Notes under the pieces: generated by a model
Told to the model about the DNA's origin: nothing
What the model saw: only the letters and a program-made list of their open reading frames with translations
The model's database searches: none
Shown here: positions 12,601-23,775 of the stretch, piece after piece
Layout: every line of letters begins with the position of its first letter
How positions within the stretch are numbered: position 1 is the first letter of the stretch
Assembly (NCBI RefSeq): GCF_949628265.1
Contig: NC_088787.1
Coordinates: 27,642,501 to 27,706,500 of the forward strand
Reading direction: 5' to 3'
Origin: Cloeon dipterum
Lineage: Eukaryota > Arthropoda > Insecta > Ephemeroptera > Baetidae
DNA length: 64,000 nt
Made by a program: the position numbers and the translations under genes

Positions 12601-15600
12601 TCGTCGTGCTCGTCTCCGGAAACATGTGGCCAGCAACGCCAGCTCATACCCTTCCATGGGTCTTCCGATGGCTTCTTACTCGGCCTCCGGCGCTGGGACT
12701 TACATGCTCCCACAGGCGCTGCAGACCGACGCATCATTCTCTGTTCCAACCCCTCCAGGTAGGACTTTTTTATTTACACGAAGAATTTATTCGATTGGAA
12801 ATTCTGAAAATTGCATAATTATGTTGCTTTTTGAAACAATATTAATCGAAGCAAATTTACTACGTTAAATTTATAGGCGGAAATTTTATTTATTTATTTT
12901 ATTTATTTCTTATTTTACAAGCCAATTTATCTGTTTTTAATTACACTTTAAAATTTGTTTGTGCAACCTCTTCTCTAAGTTTTGTATCGTTTTCCACGGC
13001 TGATTGACTTACTTTTTACAATACTGCCCCTTCGAGCTGTTCAGAACCTTGATGTGGCGATTAATAACAATGCATAGAGCTATGTGAAACACGCGTATGA
13101 GTTGCAACAGGTGCTTCAAGGTGTCGGGGAAAATATTGAAGAATTTATTTCCTACACACGAGATATTGTGGTGTTACACAAAAGAAAGGTGACGCGCGTA
13201 GTGGGAGGTGTCTCGGTTCTTGGCACCTGAATTACGCTGACCTTGAGTCTGATAATTTTTTCTCGCGCGGCTCCAATGGACGCGGAAAGAAGTTCACCCT
13301 TCCACTTTGAAAAAATAGAATATTCTGATAATTCCCAAAATTCTCAACGTTTGTCGTATTATTCGTAAGGAATGTCAACTTTTTTTAATCAGCCGCCCGT
13401 CTACTGGCAAATTCCATTAAGCCTCCTGTTAAAAAACTGATGCTGAGATTGCCTGAAGGCAGCTAGTCAGCTCTGCCATTGTTCTCTTGTGGCATGATAT
13501 TCGGTTTGAATAATATAACCTGGCAGCCGCCTGGTGAAAAATATTGTGGAGACGTTGGAGGAGGCAGTGCATCTCACACCAACTCTGCTACCACTAGAAG
13601 CTATTACCCGAACGAATCGCCATTTGTTCCAGTCATTTGACAGTTTGCCGCTTTGTTTTCGAAAGCATATATGCGATGGGTGGTCTAAACACAAGCATTC
13701 TTTACCGCTTTTACAACCACTCACCACACAGGAGACCAACCAGCTCCTTACTCTATTCTCTTCTCACGTTTTCTAAGTTTCAATGGCATTCCTTTGCATC
13801 ATTAAGCGCAGGCAAAATCTTGACTTTTGGTTGCCTGTCAGGAATATTTTAATAGAAAATTCCTTCAGTGCTTGTTTTGAACCGTGATTTCTGTCCTGTC
13901 CCAGTGACTGAGAGCCTGTATCCGTCGAGCCAGAGCACAACCATGACCAGCATGACAGGCCTGGGAAGCCCTGTGGAGTCGAAACCGGCGCCGACCACCT
14001 CGTCTGCGATCACTTCGTCCTCGTACTCATCGGGCCTGCCCACCAGCTCCATCATGCCGAGCTCGTACGCGCCGCCGTCGTTCATCTCATCTCAGGTAAA
14101 TATTGAAATCGCTTCTTCTGGTTTTTGACGGAAACCGCAGCCAAATCGTGACTCTTTACAATTTCCAAAGTCGACGCCATCATTTTTTCCACTCGACTAT
14201 CATCATCGAGCGCACAATACATAACTCTGTCCGACAAAACGCGCCGCTACGTGTGCTTGGGTCGTTTGATTTGTTCCCCGTGCAGCAGTTGTGCGTCCTC
14301 CACGCCGAATACAAATGGAGTTTTCCCTGAAAGGCGTCACGCATCGTGAGAGTCAACTGCACATGATGTATATTCATTCTCTGGCCGCGCCGCCAGACGC
14401 AGCCATGCAAAACGGCGCCGCTCTTTCTCCTCTCTAACTCACTTGCTCGCGCTGCTCCGACGGTCATTATTATTTTCCTATTAATAATGCGTTTTTTCCA
14501 ACACGCAAGTTTACACAGGAAATGGCCGTTGCGGAAGTGCTTTCGGCGTGAACACAGCGTGTGGAACGGATTATCCATCTCTCTCGCTATTGATTCCCCT
14601 TTGTTCTTTGTATCTTGCGGCCATAAAGGATGTCGATCGAAAATGCAATAGGTTCGCTCGGGGCGTTGTAAGCTTGCTTTTCCACCACAGCTGCAGCCCG
14701 AATGTTCCTAGTTGTTGCATGTTGCAGGTTTAGCGGGCCATTGTCATGGAATTTACACTGCCGTATGCAAGCCCGCGTGACACAAATGTCAAGCATGTTG
14801 CATACTGCCCTTCAAAATCGAGTGCAGAATAGCGAAACATTAAAATTATTTTGGGATGCCTCAACTAAAAGGCTACAGAATCTGACTAATTTTGCTAATT
14901 CAGTACAGATATTGTTAAAATCAGTCTGTGTGGAATCGCTCATTCATATTTTCGGAACTGTATTAAATAATAAGATAATTCAAAATGGCCACTTGTAAAA
15001 TTAGGGTCAGTAAACTTTTTACCTTTCGGTAACCGATGTTTAAATTTTTTAAATCGACTCAGGAAAGTTAATCTGCTGAAATTAAAATATAATTTAACAA
15101 CGGTAATGGTGATTCTATTTACGCCTAGTTCAAAAATTGTATTCTAGTAGCTGCCTCGGGTCATGATTAAATTGCAACTAATTCGTGTTTATATTCTAAA
15201 GTTTTTAATTTAAAACTTGCCATTCTGGTTAGCAAATAAATAAATTGTATTTTATAAGAAGCGAGCAAACACTCTCTTTCCACCTGTTGCTCGGCACAAC
15301 TCTACTTTTCGTCTTGGCGAGTCAGCAAAGCGATTCTTTTTGCTCGCAACTTTCACTTTGCAGGAGCGGCAAAAAGACAGAAACTCCCACGCTGCAGCCC
15401 GGTTGCACAACCGTACCGCTGTAGTGGCGAACACGTGCAGTTGCAAAACGCTGCAGCCGGACAAAAACGAAGAGGGCCTTCGGTCCGCGCGAAATAAGAG
15501 AACAATGTGCTTTAGAAAGCGATTTGCTCGCGCTTTTTGTCTCCACCAATACAAATGACCTCTGGCTATGAAAATTCGATCCGTCATGTCATCAGAAAAT

Positions 15601-16352
15601 CGGCCGAGATGTCACTCAAAATTGAATAGACCATTGTTTTGCAACTCTGCCGCGTTCTCCCACACAGACATCTTTTTTTGGGAAGGGAATCAATTTCGTG
15701 TTTTCGCGGAATGTTGGCTAATTCAGAGATGGAATTACCGTAATTTTTTATGAAATTAATTTAAAATGAACTGGATTTTAATAGTAAGGACCTTTCAGGC
15801 TCTTACAAAAAATTTAAATTTTGTGTAAAGAAATTTATGCAATCTACCTTTTTGTAAAATTAAATAATACTCATTATTGAAATTATTTCAGTCAAAAAAT
15901 ACTATCATTGAAAATCACATGAACAAAGAGCAAAAAACGACTTTTTTGTATTTTCATAAATGTCATGTGTTTTGAATATCTATATTTTTTTGCATTTTTT
16001 CAATCACTCGACTAATGTAAAATTAGCTATACGATGCTAATAATGACTAACAATGTTTCAGATGGCTCCAAGCCCGCACCAGCACTCAAACATGGCAAGC
16101 ATGATGGGCAGCAACGCCAGTCTGGCCAGCAGTGGCGGCGCCTACGGCAGCCACGGAATGTCGCCGACCTCTGCCGGCGTTGCCGCCGTGGCTGAAGACA
16201 ATGCCAACTGCTGGCCGCGCAACCACCTGCTCTCTCCTCCGTCTAGCTTGACCGGCGCCGCGTCCACGCCGTCCGCCTTTATGCCGTCCACGCCATCCAC
16301 AACTAGCCGCACCAATCAGTTCACTTCCCTTTACCAAACGACATGGTACTGA
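3631..16352 (+). CDS. prd: Pax3/7-class transcription factor, paired-like (8 exons, 441 aa)
   Basis: Exons: 3631-3694, 5585-5757, 6260-6390, 8681-8784, 11803-12002, 12587-12758, 13905-14095, 16062-16352; all joins keep frame. The protein starts [13 protein letters not shown], like Drosophila Prd/Gsb. A complete paired domain (about aa 22-150) includes [28 protein letters not shown] and [15 protein letters not shown] paired-class homeodomain follows (aa 179-238) with Ser at position 50 in [11 protein letters not shown], interrupted by an intron between homeodomain residues 46 and 47. No octapeptide is visible between the domains; the linker SDCDSEPGI matches Prd, which also lacks it. The Ser/Thr/Pro-rich tail contains QMAPSP and ends TTWY. 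It is a nuclear DNA-binding regulator of segmentation and neurogenesis in the family. Exon 7 has an alternative in-frame acceptor (exon from 13869, +12 aa). Gooseberry is the main alternative identity. Confidence 0.92.
3695..16061 (+). other. Introns of the prd-like gene
   Basis: The seven introns measure 1890, 502, 2290, 3018, 584, 1146 and 1966 bp. No other gene is supported inside them. Blocks of conserved look (GC-richer, low ORF content) occur at 6840-7480 and 9640-9990 in introns 3 and 4, and at 14330-14700 in intron 7. They could hold enhancers, but this is not demonstrable from one sequence. Confidence 0.5.
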
Positions 16353-16486
16353 CCAGCTGCAAAGTTTCCTTTTGAATTACTTACTACTTTTAAAATCTTA
16401 CCCATCAACTGATAGTATTTTGGCAGTAATATTCATTTTGTCTCATTTTATTATGAAGCAAAAGGAAAAAAAATATTAAAGCAGTA

Positions 16487-16800
16487 GGAGCATTTTGAGG
16501 ATCTTCTACTGGCTACCCAATATCAGAGATGGCAAAAGGAGATCAATAATATGAATCGAAATGCTCATTAAGCTCAACAAGCTGGGAGGGGCCGATTCGC
16601 CTTTTGTTGGTTTTCGCATGAGGAACGAATGACTATCGTTTCAATAAAAAGACCTTAGTGCGGGGAGGCGAAAAGATGGCCATGATTGGGCCCAAGCTCC
16701 TCTGCGGCCAGTGGGGCCCCATGCTATCCGCTCAACGGTGTTCTCGGAACCAAGTGAGCTTATAGCCTAGGGGATGGCTGATCGGAGGTGAAAAAGACCC
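16487..16800 (+). repeat. SINE copy B, head-truncated
   Basis: It shares CTACTGGCTACCCAATATCAG and the downstream GC-rich half with the other copies, but the first ~100 bp of the family are missing. It begins only about 135 bp after the prd stop codon. It contains AATAAA at 16643-16648 where other copies read AACAAA or AATGCA, so it may supply the polyadenylation signal of the prd transcript. Confidence 0.75.
16643..16648 (+). terminator. Candidate poly(A) signal of prd inside SINE B
   Basis: This is the first canonical AATAAA that I find downstream of the prd stop at 16352. It lies within SINE copy B, which would make a 3' UTR of roughly 310 nt. A non-canonical signal further upstream is possible. 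Confidence 0.35.
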
Positions 16801-17375
16801 TCCTAACTAGCATGAAATTGGGGCACAGCAGATCTTTCCTGCAAAATGAAATGACTTTAAATGCGAACTTTAAAGAATCAAAAATGACTTGTAGGTTCAA
16901 AAATAAGCACAAAATTGGTTCGTGAAAATTATAACCTAGCAGCTTTGTGCCTTAGAGCGTGCCCTCTTGGAAAAACTTTTATAAAGATGTAAAATTATGT
17001 GAAATTGTGTAAAATCCCCCTTTTTGGGGAACTTTCTGGTTTTGCTACAGATAGCAAAATTTTGTATAAATATTCTTAAATATATTTACATATTGTCCCA
17101 GTCATTTTGGATTTGTTTAATAGAATTGTAAATCTTGTATATTTATATATCGCAACAATCAACTGTCTTCACATGCAGAGACAAAAATTATGTAGATAAC
17201 TTAAACATGCCACCCAGTTCAAAACTGATATTTAATGTATTTAATGTACCATACGTACCGTATTACTTGACGTGAAGAACGAATTTCCCTGGAAAACCTT
17301 ACATGGTTTAAACTGGAATTCTAAGGCGTTGAAGATATGCAAATGTACCCATATTTCGCGGCAATCACAGTTTTG

Positions 17376-17605
17376 ACCAGCCCGTTGTCTCGCATTTTTA
17401 GGACATCCTCAGGAGTGTCAAGGCAATGGTAGATATTTGGGCATTTCGGGGATCTAATGCTGGCTACCCAATGTCAGAGATGGCAAAAGTGGTTACTTTA
17501 GTGACTCAAAATGCTCAAATAGCTCAACGAGCTGAGAGGCGCACCGGCGCCGACTCGCCACTTGCTGGTTTTCGCACTGTTCCAGCGGCTCTAGGGAAGT
17601 TGAAC
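17376..17605 (+). repeat. SINE copy C, 3'-truncated
   Basis: It starts ACCAGCCCGTTGTCTCGC and follows copy A closely through the GGCTACCCAATGTCAGAG core and the CTTGCTGGTTTTCGCAC block, then stops matching near 17605. No poly-A tail is seen. It lies about 570 bp downstream of copy B in the same orientation. Confidence 0.8.
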
Positions 17606-19738
17606 TGATGATATAGCCCAATCAAGAGGATTTGAAGGGCAAAGTGCCTTGAACTTAATTTTCTCTCATTGATAGATAATCTTTGACTTTGGAAAAAATC
17701 CATTATGGGGTAAATTTAATTATTAATTGATTTTAATTATTTGTAAATTTATATGAAACTGTACTAGACAATCCTCGTCGCGAAAAAATGAAATAGGGCT
17801 GCAGTTGATAGGCGAAACTAGTAGGCATAAATGAAACGACGACTTTTTTGCAACGAGGAATGTCCGAAATTTTCTTCTATTTATGAATCCTCGAGTGTCA
17901 CGTTCAATCAAATGTGTATAGATACTATTAATTTTTTTCGTTGAAATAAGTAGTAGCAGCTACTTTGTAATTTATCAAAAAAGCCGAATTGCATTCATAA
18001 TTCATTTGATTCAATCTTACTCAATTTTTTGCCAAGCAGCTAGGTGCTTAGTTAAAACGTGAATAATCTAGGGTGATTTTCCCATTTTGTAATAAAAACT
18101 GACTTTGTCTTTGTTACTTTGCAAAACTCAAATAGCAATTTTAACTTGGATGCCATGTTGGCCAATTTTGTGGCTGGAAAACTCTGAAATTTGTGGCGAC
18201 CAAAAGCGTCAAAAGTGAATGCTCTTTCGGAGGGTTGAAGAACTCTCTTGATAACCGCTTGTAGAGCGTTTTTACCGAACGAGCTAGCGCTCGCTGCTTG
18301 ATCAGTTTTGTGAGGGTAAGGGGTGTCGGGGCGAGACTCGCACCGATTAAAACACTCAGAGTTCTGTGAACGCCGTGAGAATATGAAAATGTATTTTATT
18401 TACTGCGCCGTCTAATGCCTTACAGCTATTGCACCCCTCCAGGGGGCGTTACTTGGAAAGTAATTTTGCTTTTCAAATAATTTATCTATATTTTATTAGG
18501 TCAGTAATTCTGAAAAGTAGATGTAATAAAGCTGCTGCCAGCTGGACATATTTGGTTCTTGTGGTCAGCCATAATTACCATGGCTTACTACGCCAAACGC
18601 TCTGGTTTAAGAGCGGAAAAAGTGCTAGAGAATAAATTTGCCTAAGCTCTTTTAAACTCAACTAAAAAAACACCAGTTAGCAAGCTGTCGGGTCCAAATC
18701 TTGCGGCTGCTGATTGTGAGGTGAGAAAAGTTGATACAAATTTTAAATGGTGCAAGTAGGCGATTAGCGAGTCGTCATGCACTTTGTACGTAACACTTGT
18801 TCCCTAGCATAGAAAAATCTTTTGTAAAATATGACAAATTATCCTTTATGTAAAAACAAATTTTTCCTAATCTCTCCTAATTCACGTTGTGTATTTTTGT
18901 AAATAAACTCTGCTGCCAGTATTCTATATGGTCTTGAATCTTCATTATAATTAGCTTGAATATTATTAGATTCACTGTGTAATATTGAAACAAATAAAAT
19001 TTATAAATTAATTTTCCAATGCTTTTGTTCTTAATCACTTACTTGAAAATTTCAATATTTTCCCCCAAAAACTCTATTTTGGCAAAGCTATTTTGATATT
19101 CAAAAATGGGTATATAAGTTGTAAAAAGAGCAAGTTTTAAAAATGGCGACATTGTGTTTTTATTGACGCACGGCTCATTTCAGCGCACATTTCTCCGCAT
19201 GAAACACTAGGTTTGATTTCACTCGAGTAACACTTTCACAATCATATCAGGTAGGAAGGACTTCATTCGAATTGTCCATCTTCTTCGTCAAAAAGTGAAA
19301 CAATGGAGAACAACGAATTGGCACAAGAATCAACAGCTTGGGAGTCGAGATGCAGGATGCTCTCTCAAGTTTGATAAATAGTGGGCTGTGTGCTCATTAC
19401 GTTCAGCTACACATTTAATCATTTAACTCCTCGATCTAAGCTCGTTTTACTTCTTACTTGTATTAGTATATATTTTTTTGATAAACTCTTATTCTGTTCT
19501 CAGCAACACAAGTTCATTCGTATCTCGGAACTAATAAAATGTATTGCCCCCGTCTATTGACATAAGTAGATTTTACATTTACTATAGGTATGATATATAT
19601 CATATTCAAACAACTTACTGCCTCAATGGTTAGCTTTCCACAACTGAAGATAACAACGATAATCATCATATCACCAAAATGGATAATTATACAACACTCA
19701 TCAAGAGGGGGAAAACATCCTGAACTTTAGGTAAAAGG

Positions 19739-19912
19739 ATGAAACTCGTCGATGCAAAAATTGGAAAAATAAGAAAGCGCCCAAATTTACAAGAGATCTG
19801 GAGGCAGATAATTAGAGAATACAATAAAAATGTGTCAGAAGTTCAGCACAAAAATGGTTTGCTTTCCGGGATGTATAAAACTTGCAATTTGGAGCTAAGG
19901 AAAGTGGTGTAA
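19739..19912 (+). CDS. Candidate small ORF, 57 aa, Lys/Arg-rich, unrecognised
   Basis: An ATG-to-TAA frame of 58 codons. It has a protein-like composition (starts MKLVDAKIGKIRKRPNLQEI and ends LELRKVV) in otherwise ORF-poor AT-rich DNA. An AG at 19729-19730 just upstream could be a splice acceptor, so it might be an exon. A second + frame overlaps the end and continues from 19914 to 20147, so one frameshift would join the two into a longer coding remnant. It is antisense to the expected 3' UTR of the THAP gene. I do not recognise the family. It may be a decayed element or chance. Confidence 0.2.
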   Translation: MKLVDAKIGKIRKRPNLQEIWRQIIREYNKNVSEVQHKNGLLSGMYKTCNLELRKVV

Positions 19913-20058
19913 CATGACCGCTATGAAAATTCTTATAACAAACGATCCTCTCTTTGAGAAAGAGAAGCGAAAATATTCGATTGGTCAACTGCGTTTGCAA
20001 AATGAGCCAGGCGAGGGAATTGGAAATCCTGAGGACTTGGGTGCGATCACAATGGCGC

Positions 20059-23000
20059 TTACTTGGCAAGGCACACATTTCTGCCTTCTTCCTCCAGCTT
20101 TATTCTTTTCCGAGCGACCTCCACGTCTTCGTCACTTGCGCTTGTAGAACCAAAGTCGACTTTGTCCTGGCTTGTCCGGTGCGCTTGCGCCGCAGCATAT
20201 TTTAACATCGCCTGCAACAATTTATTTACTAGACTAACAAACAGGGATAGTATTGGTCAGTACATTGTCTTGTTGATATAATGGTATGTTGACATAGAAT
20301 TGTTTTTAAGTCTCATAATTCTTTCGCAAAATTAAACAAATTGGGCTTAAAAACGGGGGAAAAATGAAAATAAGTAATTGCTTTTAAATGGAGAACATTT
20401 TAAAATTTTTCAGTCTGACCAAGAGAAAATATCCAATATCTTATAATTTTGACCATAAAACTCAATAATTTCGTTTAGTAATTAAAATTGTTAGGCAAAA
20501 TTAAATTTCAATAAATAATCCTAAGTTGAATGGCAAACCTTGTGTTTCTTTGGAAGATAGGTTTTTGGGTTGAACTCTCTGGCAGGTTCCTGCTCGGCGG
20601 CCATTTCCATGAGGGTCGGCTCGACAATGCTGGCGACGGCGGCCACCGTCTCGACTGTGTCGGCCGCCTGTTGCTGCATGGCCTGTGGCCGGCTCAGGTG
20701 TTGCAGCTTGTCAGCGGCCACCGGCGTCAGTCCTGGCGCGTTGGCACTCATATACCCGTTTGTAAGGTACATCTCCGCCATGCTGTTGACCACGGGCTGG
20801 AGGATAGGCGCCGGAGCAACCATTACCGGCTCATACTTGCGGTTCTCGCCATCGATGATTTGTGCGATGCGCTCGAATTTGTCGTCCAACATCATGCAGT
20901 TCTGTTTCAGTTCGTCCCGCAAACATTTTATCTAGAAAAATTTGAGGTATGAACTATACTAAAAAGAGAAAACAAAGCGAGAGATCATTCAAAAACTGGT
21001 TCAAATTCAGCTAACGTCTATTTAATTTTAAAATTAGTCGGTTAAAGTTTAAATTATATTCGTGTCTGACTTTAAAAATTTTTCACCAACATCACTGAGT
21101 AAGACTCTTTATTGGCAGCATGGCAGAAAGTCACAGACTTTATAGTGAAACAATTTTTTGAGCTTAAAACTACTTTTAAATTCATGGGATCAACGATATA
21201 CAAAAAGATTTGCTTTAAAATAATGGTTTGTTGTCTCTAAGAAGAGATAGGTTTTTTAGGGGGATTATTTTAACTACCACTTATTCTGTGATGCTTTGGC
21301 ATAGGTGATGACGATTATAAAAAGGGAAAGGATTGTTTAATTTCAACAAATTTTCAACTGATTTTATCTTCTTATTGTTAAAATGCAGATAATGCGTTGC
21401 TTTGTTGTTTTGTAAAGACGCTTTCCTGTGCCTCTTTTTTGGTAGTTAAACCATTTATTACCATTTCCGTAATTGTTTCTTAAAGGGACACTGATCTACC
21501 AATAAAAACATACAAAAAACGATTTTTTAATCATCTAATTACATGGGTGACCAGTTAACAGAATCTCCAAAGGGTCAGGAGATTCACCCCATAAGTGTTT
21601 TACTTTTTTAAATGTTTAAAAATCATAATTTACATGTAGTTTTTTTTTAGTTTAGTTTGGTGAATTGAAAAATTACCTTTCTTGCAGCTAGTTCAAGGTC
21701 CAACTTGAAAAAGTTTTCAAAAGTGTTCTGCGTTTGCTGGAAGATATATTTTGACGTCGCAGTTAGCGCCTTGATTTCCTGCATGATCATTTCCTGCCTA
21801 AGCTCTCTCTCGCGTTCTTCGCTCATCTGCCTTTCTTTCTCGCAATTCAGGTTGTTCTTCAGAGCTTCATAGAAATTGACGTCCTTAAGCGTTTTCGATA
21901 TGATGCCGCGCAGAATGGACGGGTCTTTTTCCCCGCTCACCAGCTCCTGAAAAATGGAAAATATTAGCATCAGCAAAAAAATAAAACTTAGCAGGGTCAT
22001 TGTATTCTCAGTAGATAATCATAAAGAGTAACTTTTTTTGGGATTATCTATTTTGTTTAATATTTAGTTTTTGACAAACTCAAAATTAAAAAAGGGGAAA
22101 TTAATATATTTTAATAAGTAGTTTATCTATAGTGAATTCTAAATGCAATCATGTCTGCAAAAAATTAAAATCGCAAACATTTTCTATCAGAGTTTCTCTC
22201 AAATAATAAAAACATAATTTTGGAAGGCCGTTTCTATCTGGAACAAAAATTTTAAATACAAGAAAATTAACTATCACGGTTTTTTTTGATAACTTTTTCC
22301 CCTATTTGAAGTAATTTTACTAATAACAAAAATACTAAAACACCTTAAAAAATTCAGCAAGAGAGGAATATGCAAGCTTTTGCATTTCCCTAAAAAAATG
22401 TTAGTTTTGCACCCTGATTGTAAGAGTGTACCTGAAACTTTTTTGAGCGGCGTATACATTTCTCGACCAGGGTTGAGGTGACCGCCGGCGAGTTGAGCAT
22501 CTGCTCCCTCTTGGTGAGCGGGGTGCCCCGCATGATGGACCCGAGGATGGGTGACGAGATGGGCTCCAGCGTGGCCTTGGTGGTCAGCGTGTGCATGGAG
22601 CGCGAGGGCGCCTGCTTCGGGGCAGTAGTGGCGGGGGCTGGCGTCGGCGGCGTGATGGACACCTCCTTACTGACCATGGGCAGCGCGCTCTCCATCACGA
22701 TCTTTACGGCGACGGAGGCCGCGTCGGGGGCCTGCTGGGGAGGCGGCAGTGGGGTGGCCGGGGGCGTGACCAGCACCTGCACGAGCGGTGCCGGGGGACT
22801 GGCCGCTGCGACGGCGATGGACTGCTGCTGCTGCGGCTGCTCGCCCTTGATCGGAATCAGGGTCGGAGGGCTCGGTTGCTGCTGCGGAAGGACGCGTACC
22901 GCGTCCGCTGGCTGCTCCTCGGACGGACGCTTGCGCGACTTGCGCTTCAGCGCACTGAAGTAGACGGGCACAGCGTAGGCCTTGATGCGGACGCACTGGC

Positions 23001-23223
23001 CCGTCCGGTCGATGTCCGACTCGTCGAAATGCATCGAGCAGATCTTGGCGTTGGCGTTCGGCTCCCAGGTCGCACTGCGGCCGCCGCGTTCGCGCAGGAT
23101 CTTGATCCACTCAGCACGCGTCACCTTCGTTGGGAACTGATGCAATGTGACCTTACGGCCCGAATCGTCGTAGTCGGGGTTGGTCGAATTGCTGCTGCAC
23201 CCCTTCACCACGCAGTTGGGCAT
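20059..23223 (-). CDS. THAP-type zinc-finger protein (4 exons, 535 aa)
   Basis: Exons in transcript order: 23223-22433 plus 22432 as last base, 21946-21677, 20931-20539, 20211-20059; all phase 0. The N-terminal THAP domain (about aa 1-90) has the C2CH set C4, C9, C62, H65, a Trp at 39, HQFP, and the closing AVPVYF at 84-89. This is a zinc-dependent DNA-binding fold also found in P-element transposase. The middle (aa 100-240) is Pro/Ala/Gln-rich and disordered-looking. Exon 2 and early exon 3 (aa about 285-380) are Glu/Lys/Gln-rich and likely coiled coil, suggesting dimerisation. The last exon is acidic then basic and ends CLAK. If the exon 3 donor is not used, translation ends at 20521 after five other residues. 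It is probably a nuclear regulator; I cannot assign a named THAP orthologue. Confidence 0.85.
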
Positions 23224-23775
23224 CGCGGCAACACTTCCGACACGATTTCCGCCTGCACGTGTCCGCTCCGGCTCTGCCCTTTTCGCTCTCTCGGCCTCTT
23301 CGTTCGCTTATTTTTCCTTAAAAGTCCAAGACGTCATCACAACATGGCGCACCTCGCACGGCTCGTAATCCAAGACCGAAGGACGGAAATTATACTCGAT
23401 CGCTTCGCAGCTTCTCCGCGAGAGGCGCTCTTTCTTAGCCTGATTCACAACACGTGGTATCTTCCCAATCCTCCATGCTTCATGCGATGCGACGCCTGGT
23501 GTGCATCGATCAGCTTTGTGCATCGTAAACCAGCATTGACCAGCATGTCGTTGTTGTGATTTCTGACAAAATTGTGTCTTGAAAACGCGACTCGTGCTTC
23601 TGTTCTTCGAATATATCTGATAAGTAAGTTAAGGTTCTTAATGCTTTCAGAGAAAGCGTAATACAATTATGTTTATTTACATAATTATTGATCAAAACGA
23701 AAAATACGATGCGCCGCATGCCTTCAAAATTAAGGTGGATTATTCTTGTTTTTAATTTTTTTAGGTTGTGCTACG
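23224..23775. promoter_or_regulatory. Shared divergent promoter region, THAP gene / RRP5
   Basis: The 552 bp between the two start codons must hold both promoters. There is no TATA box. A pyrimidine-rich stretch (23280-23325), a CRE-like GACGTCAT (23330-23337) and AACATGGCG (23341-23349, YY1/Pho-like) cluster at the THAP side. TTTTTTTAG at 23756-23764, just before the RRP5 ATG, could be the acceptor of a 5'-UTR intron. Confidence 0.5.

Larger units (their letters stand above)
16801..20058. other. Intergenic DNA between prd and the THAP gene
   Basis: Apart from SINE copy C and a short ORF at 19739 (separate entries) I find nothing that I can support. The DNA is AT-rich with no recognisable protein or RNA gene. 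The right end should contain the 3' UTR of the THAP gene, but no canonical signal (TTTATT on this strand) lies close by. Confidence 0.45.

Noticed and set aside
22478-23559. Long + strand and alternative - strand frames over the THAP first exon
   Set aside because: These are shadows of the GC-rich THAP coding exon. The - strand frame at 23223 has the C2CH domain and proper splice joins.
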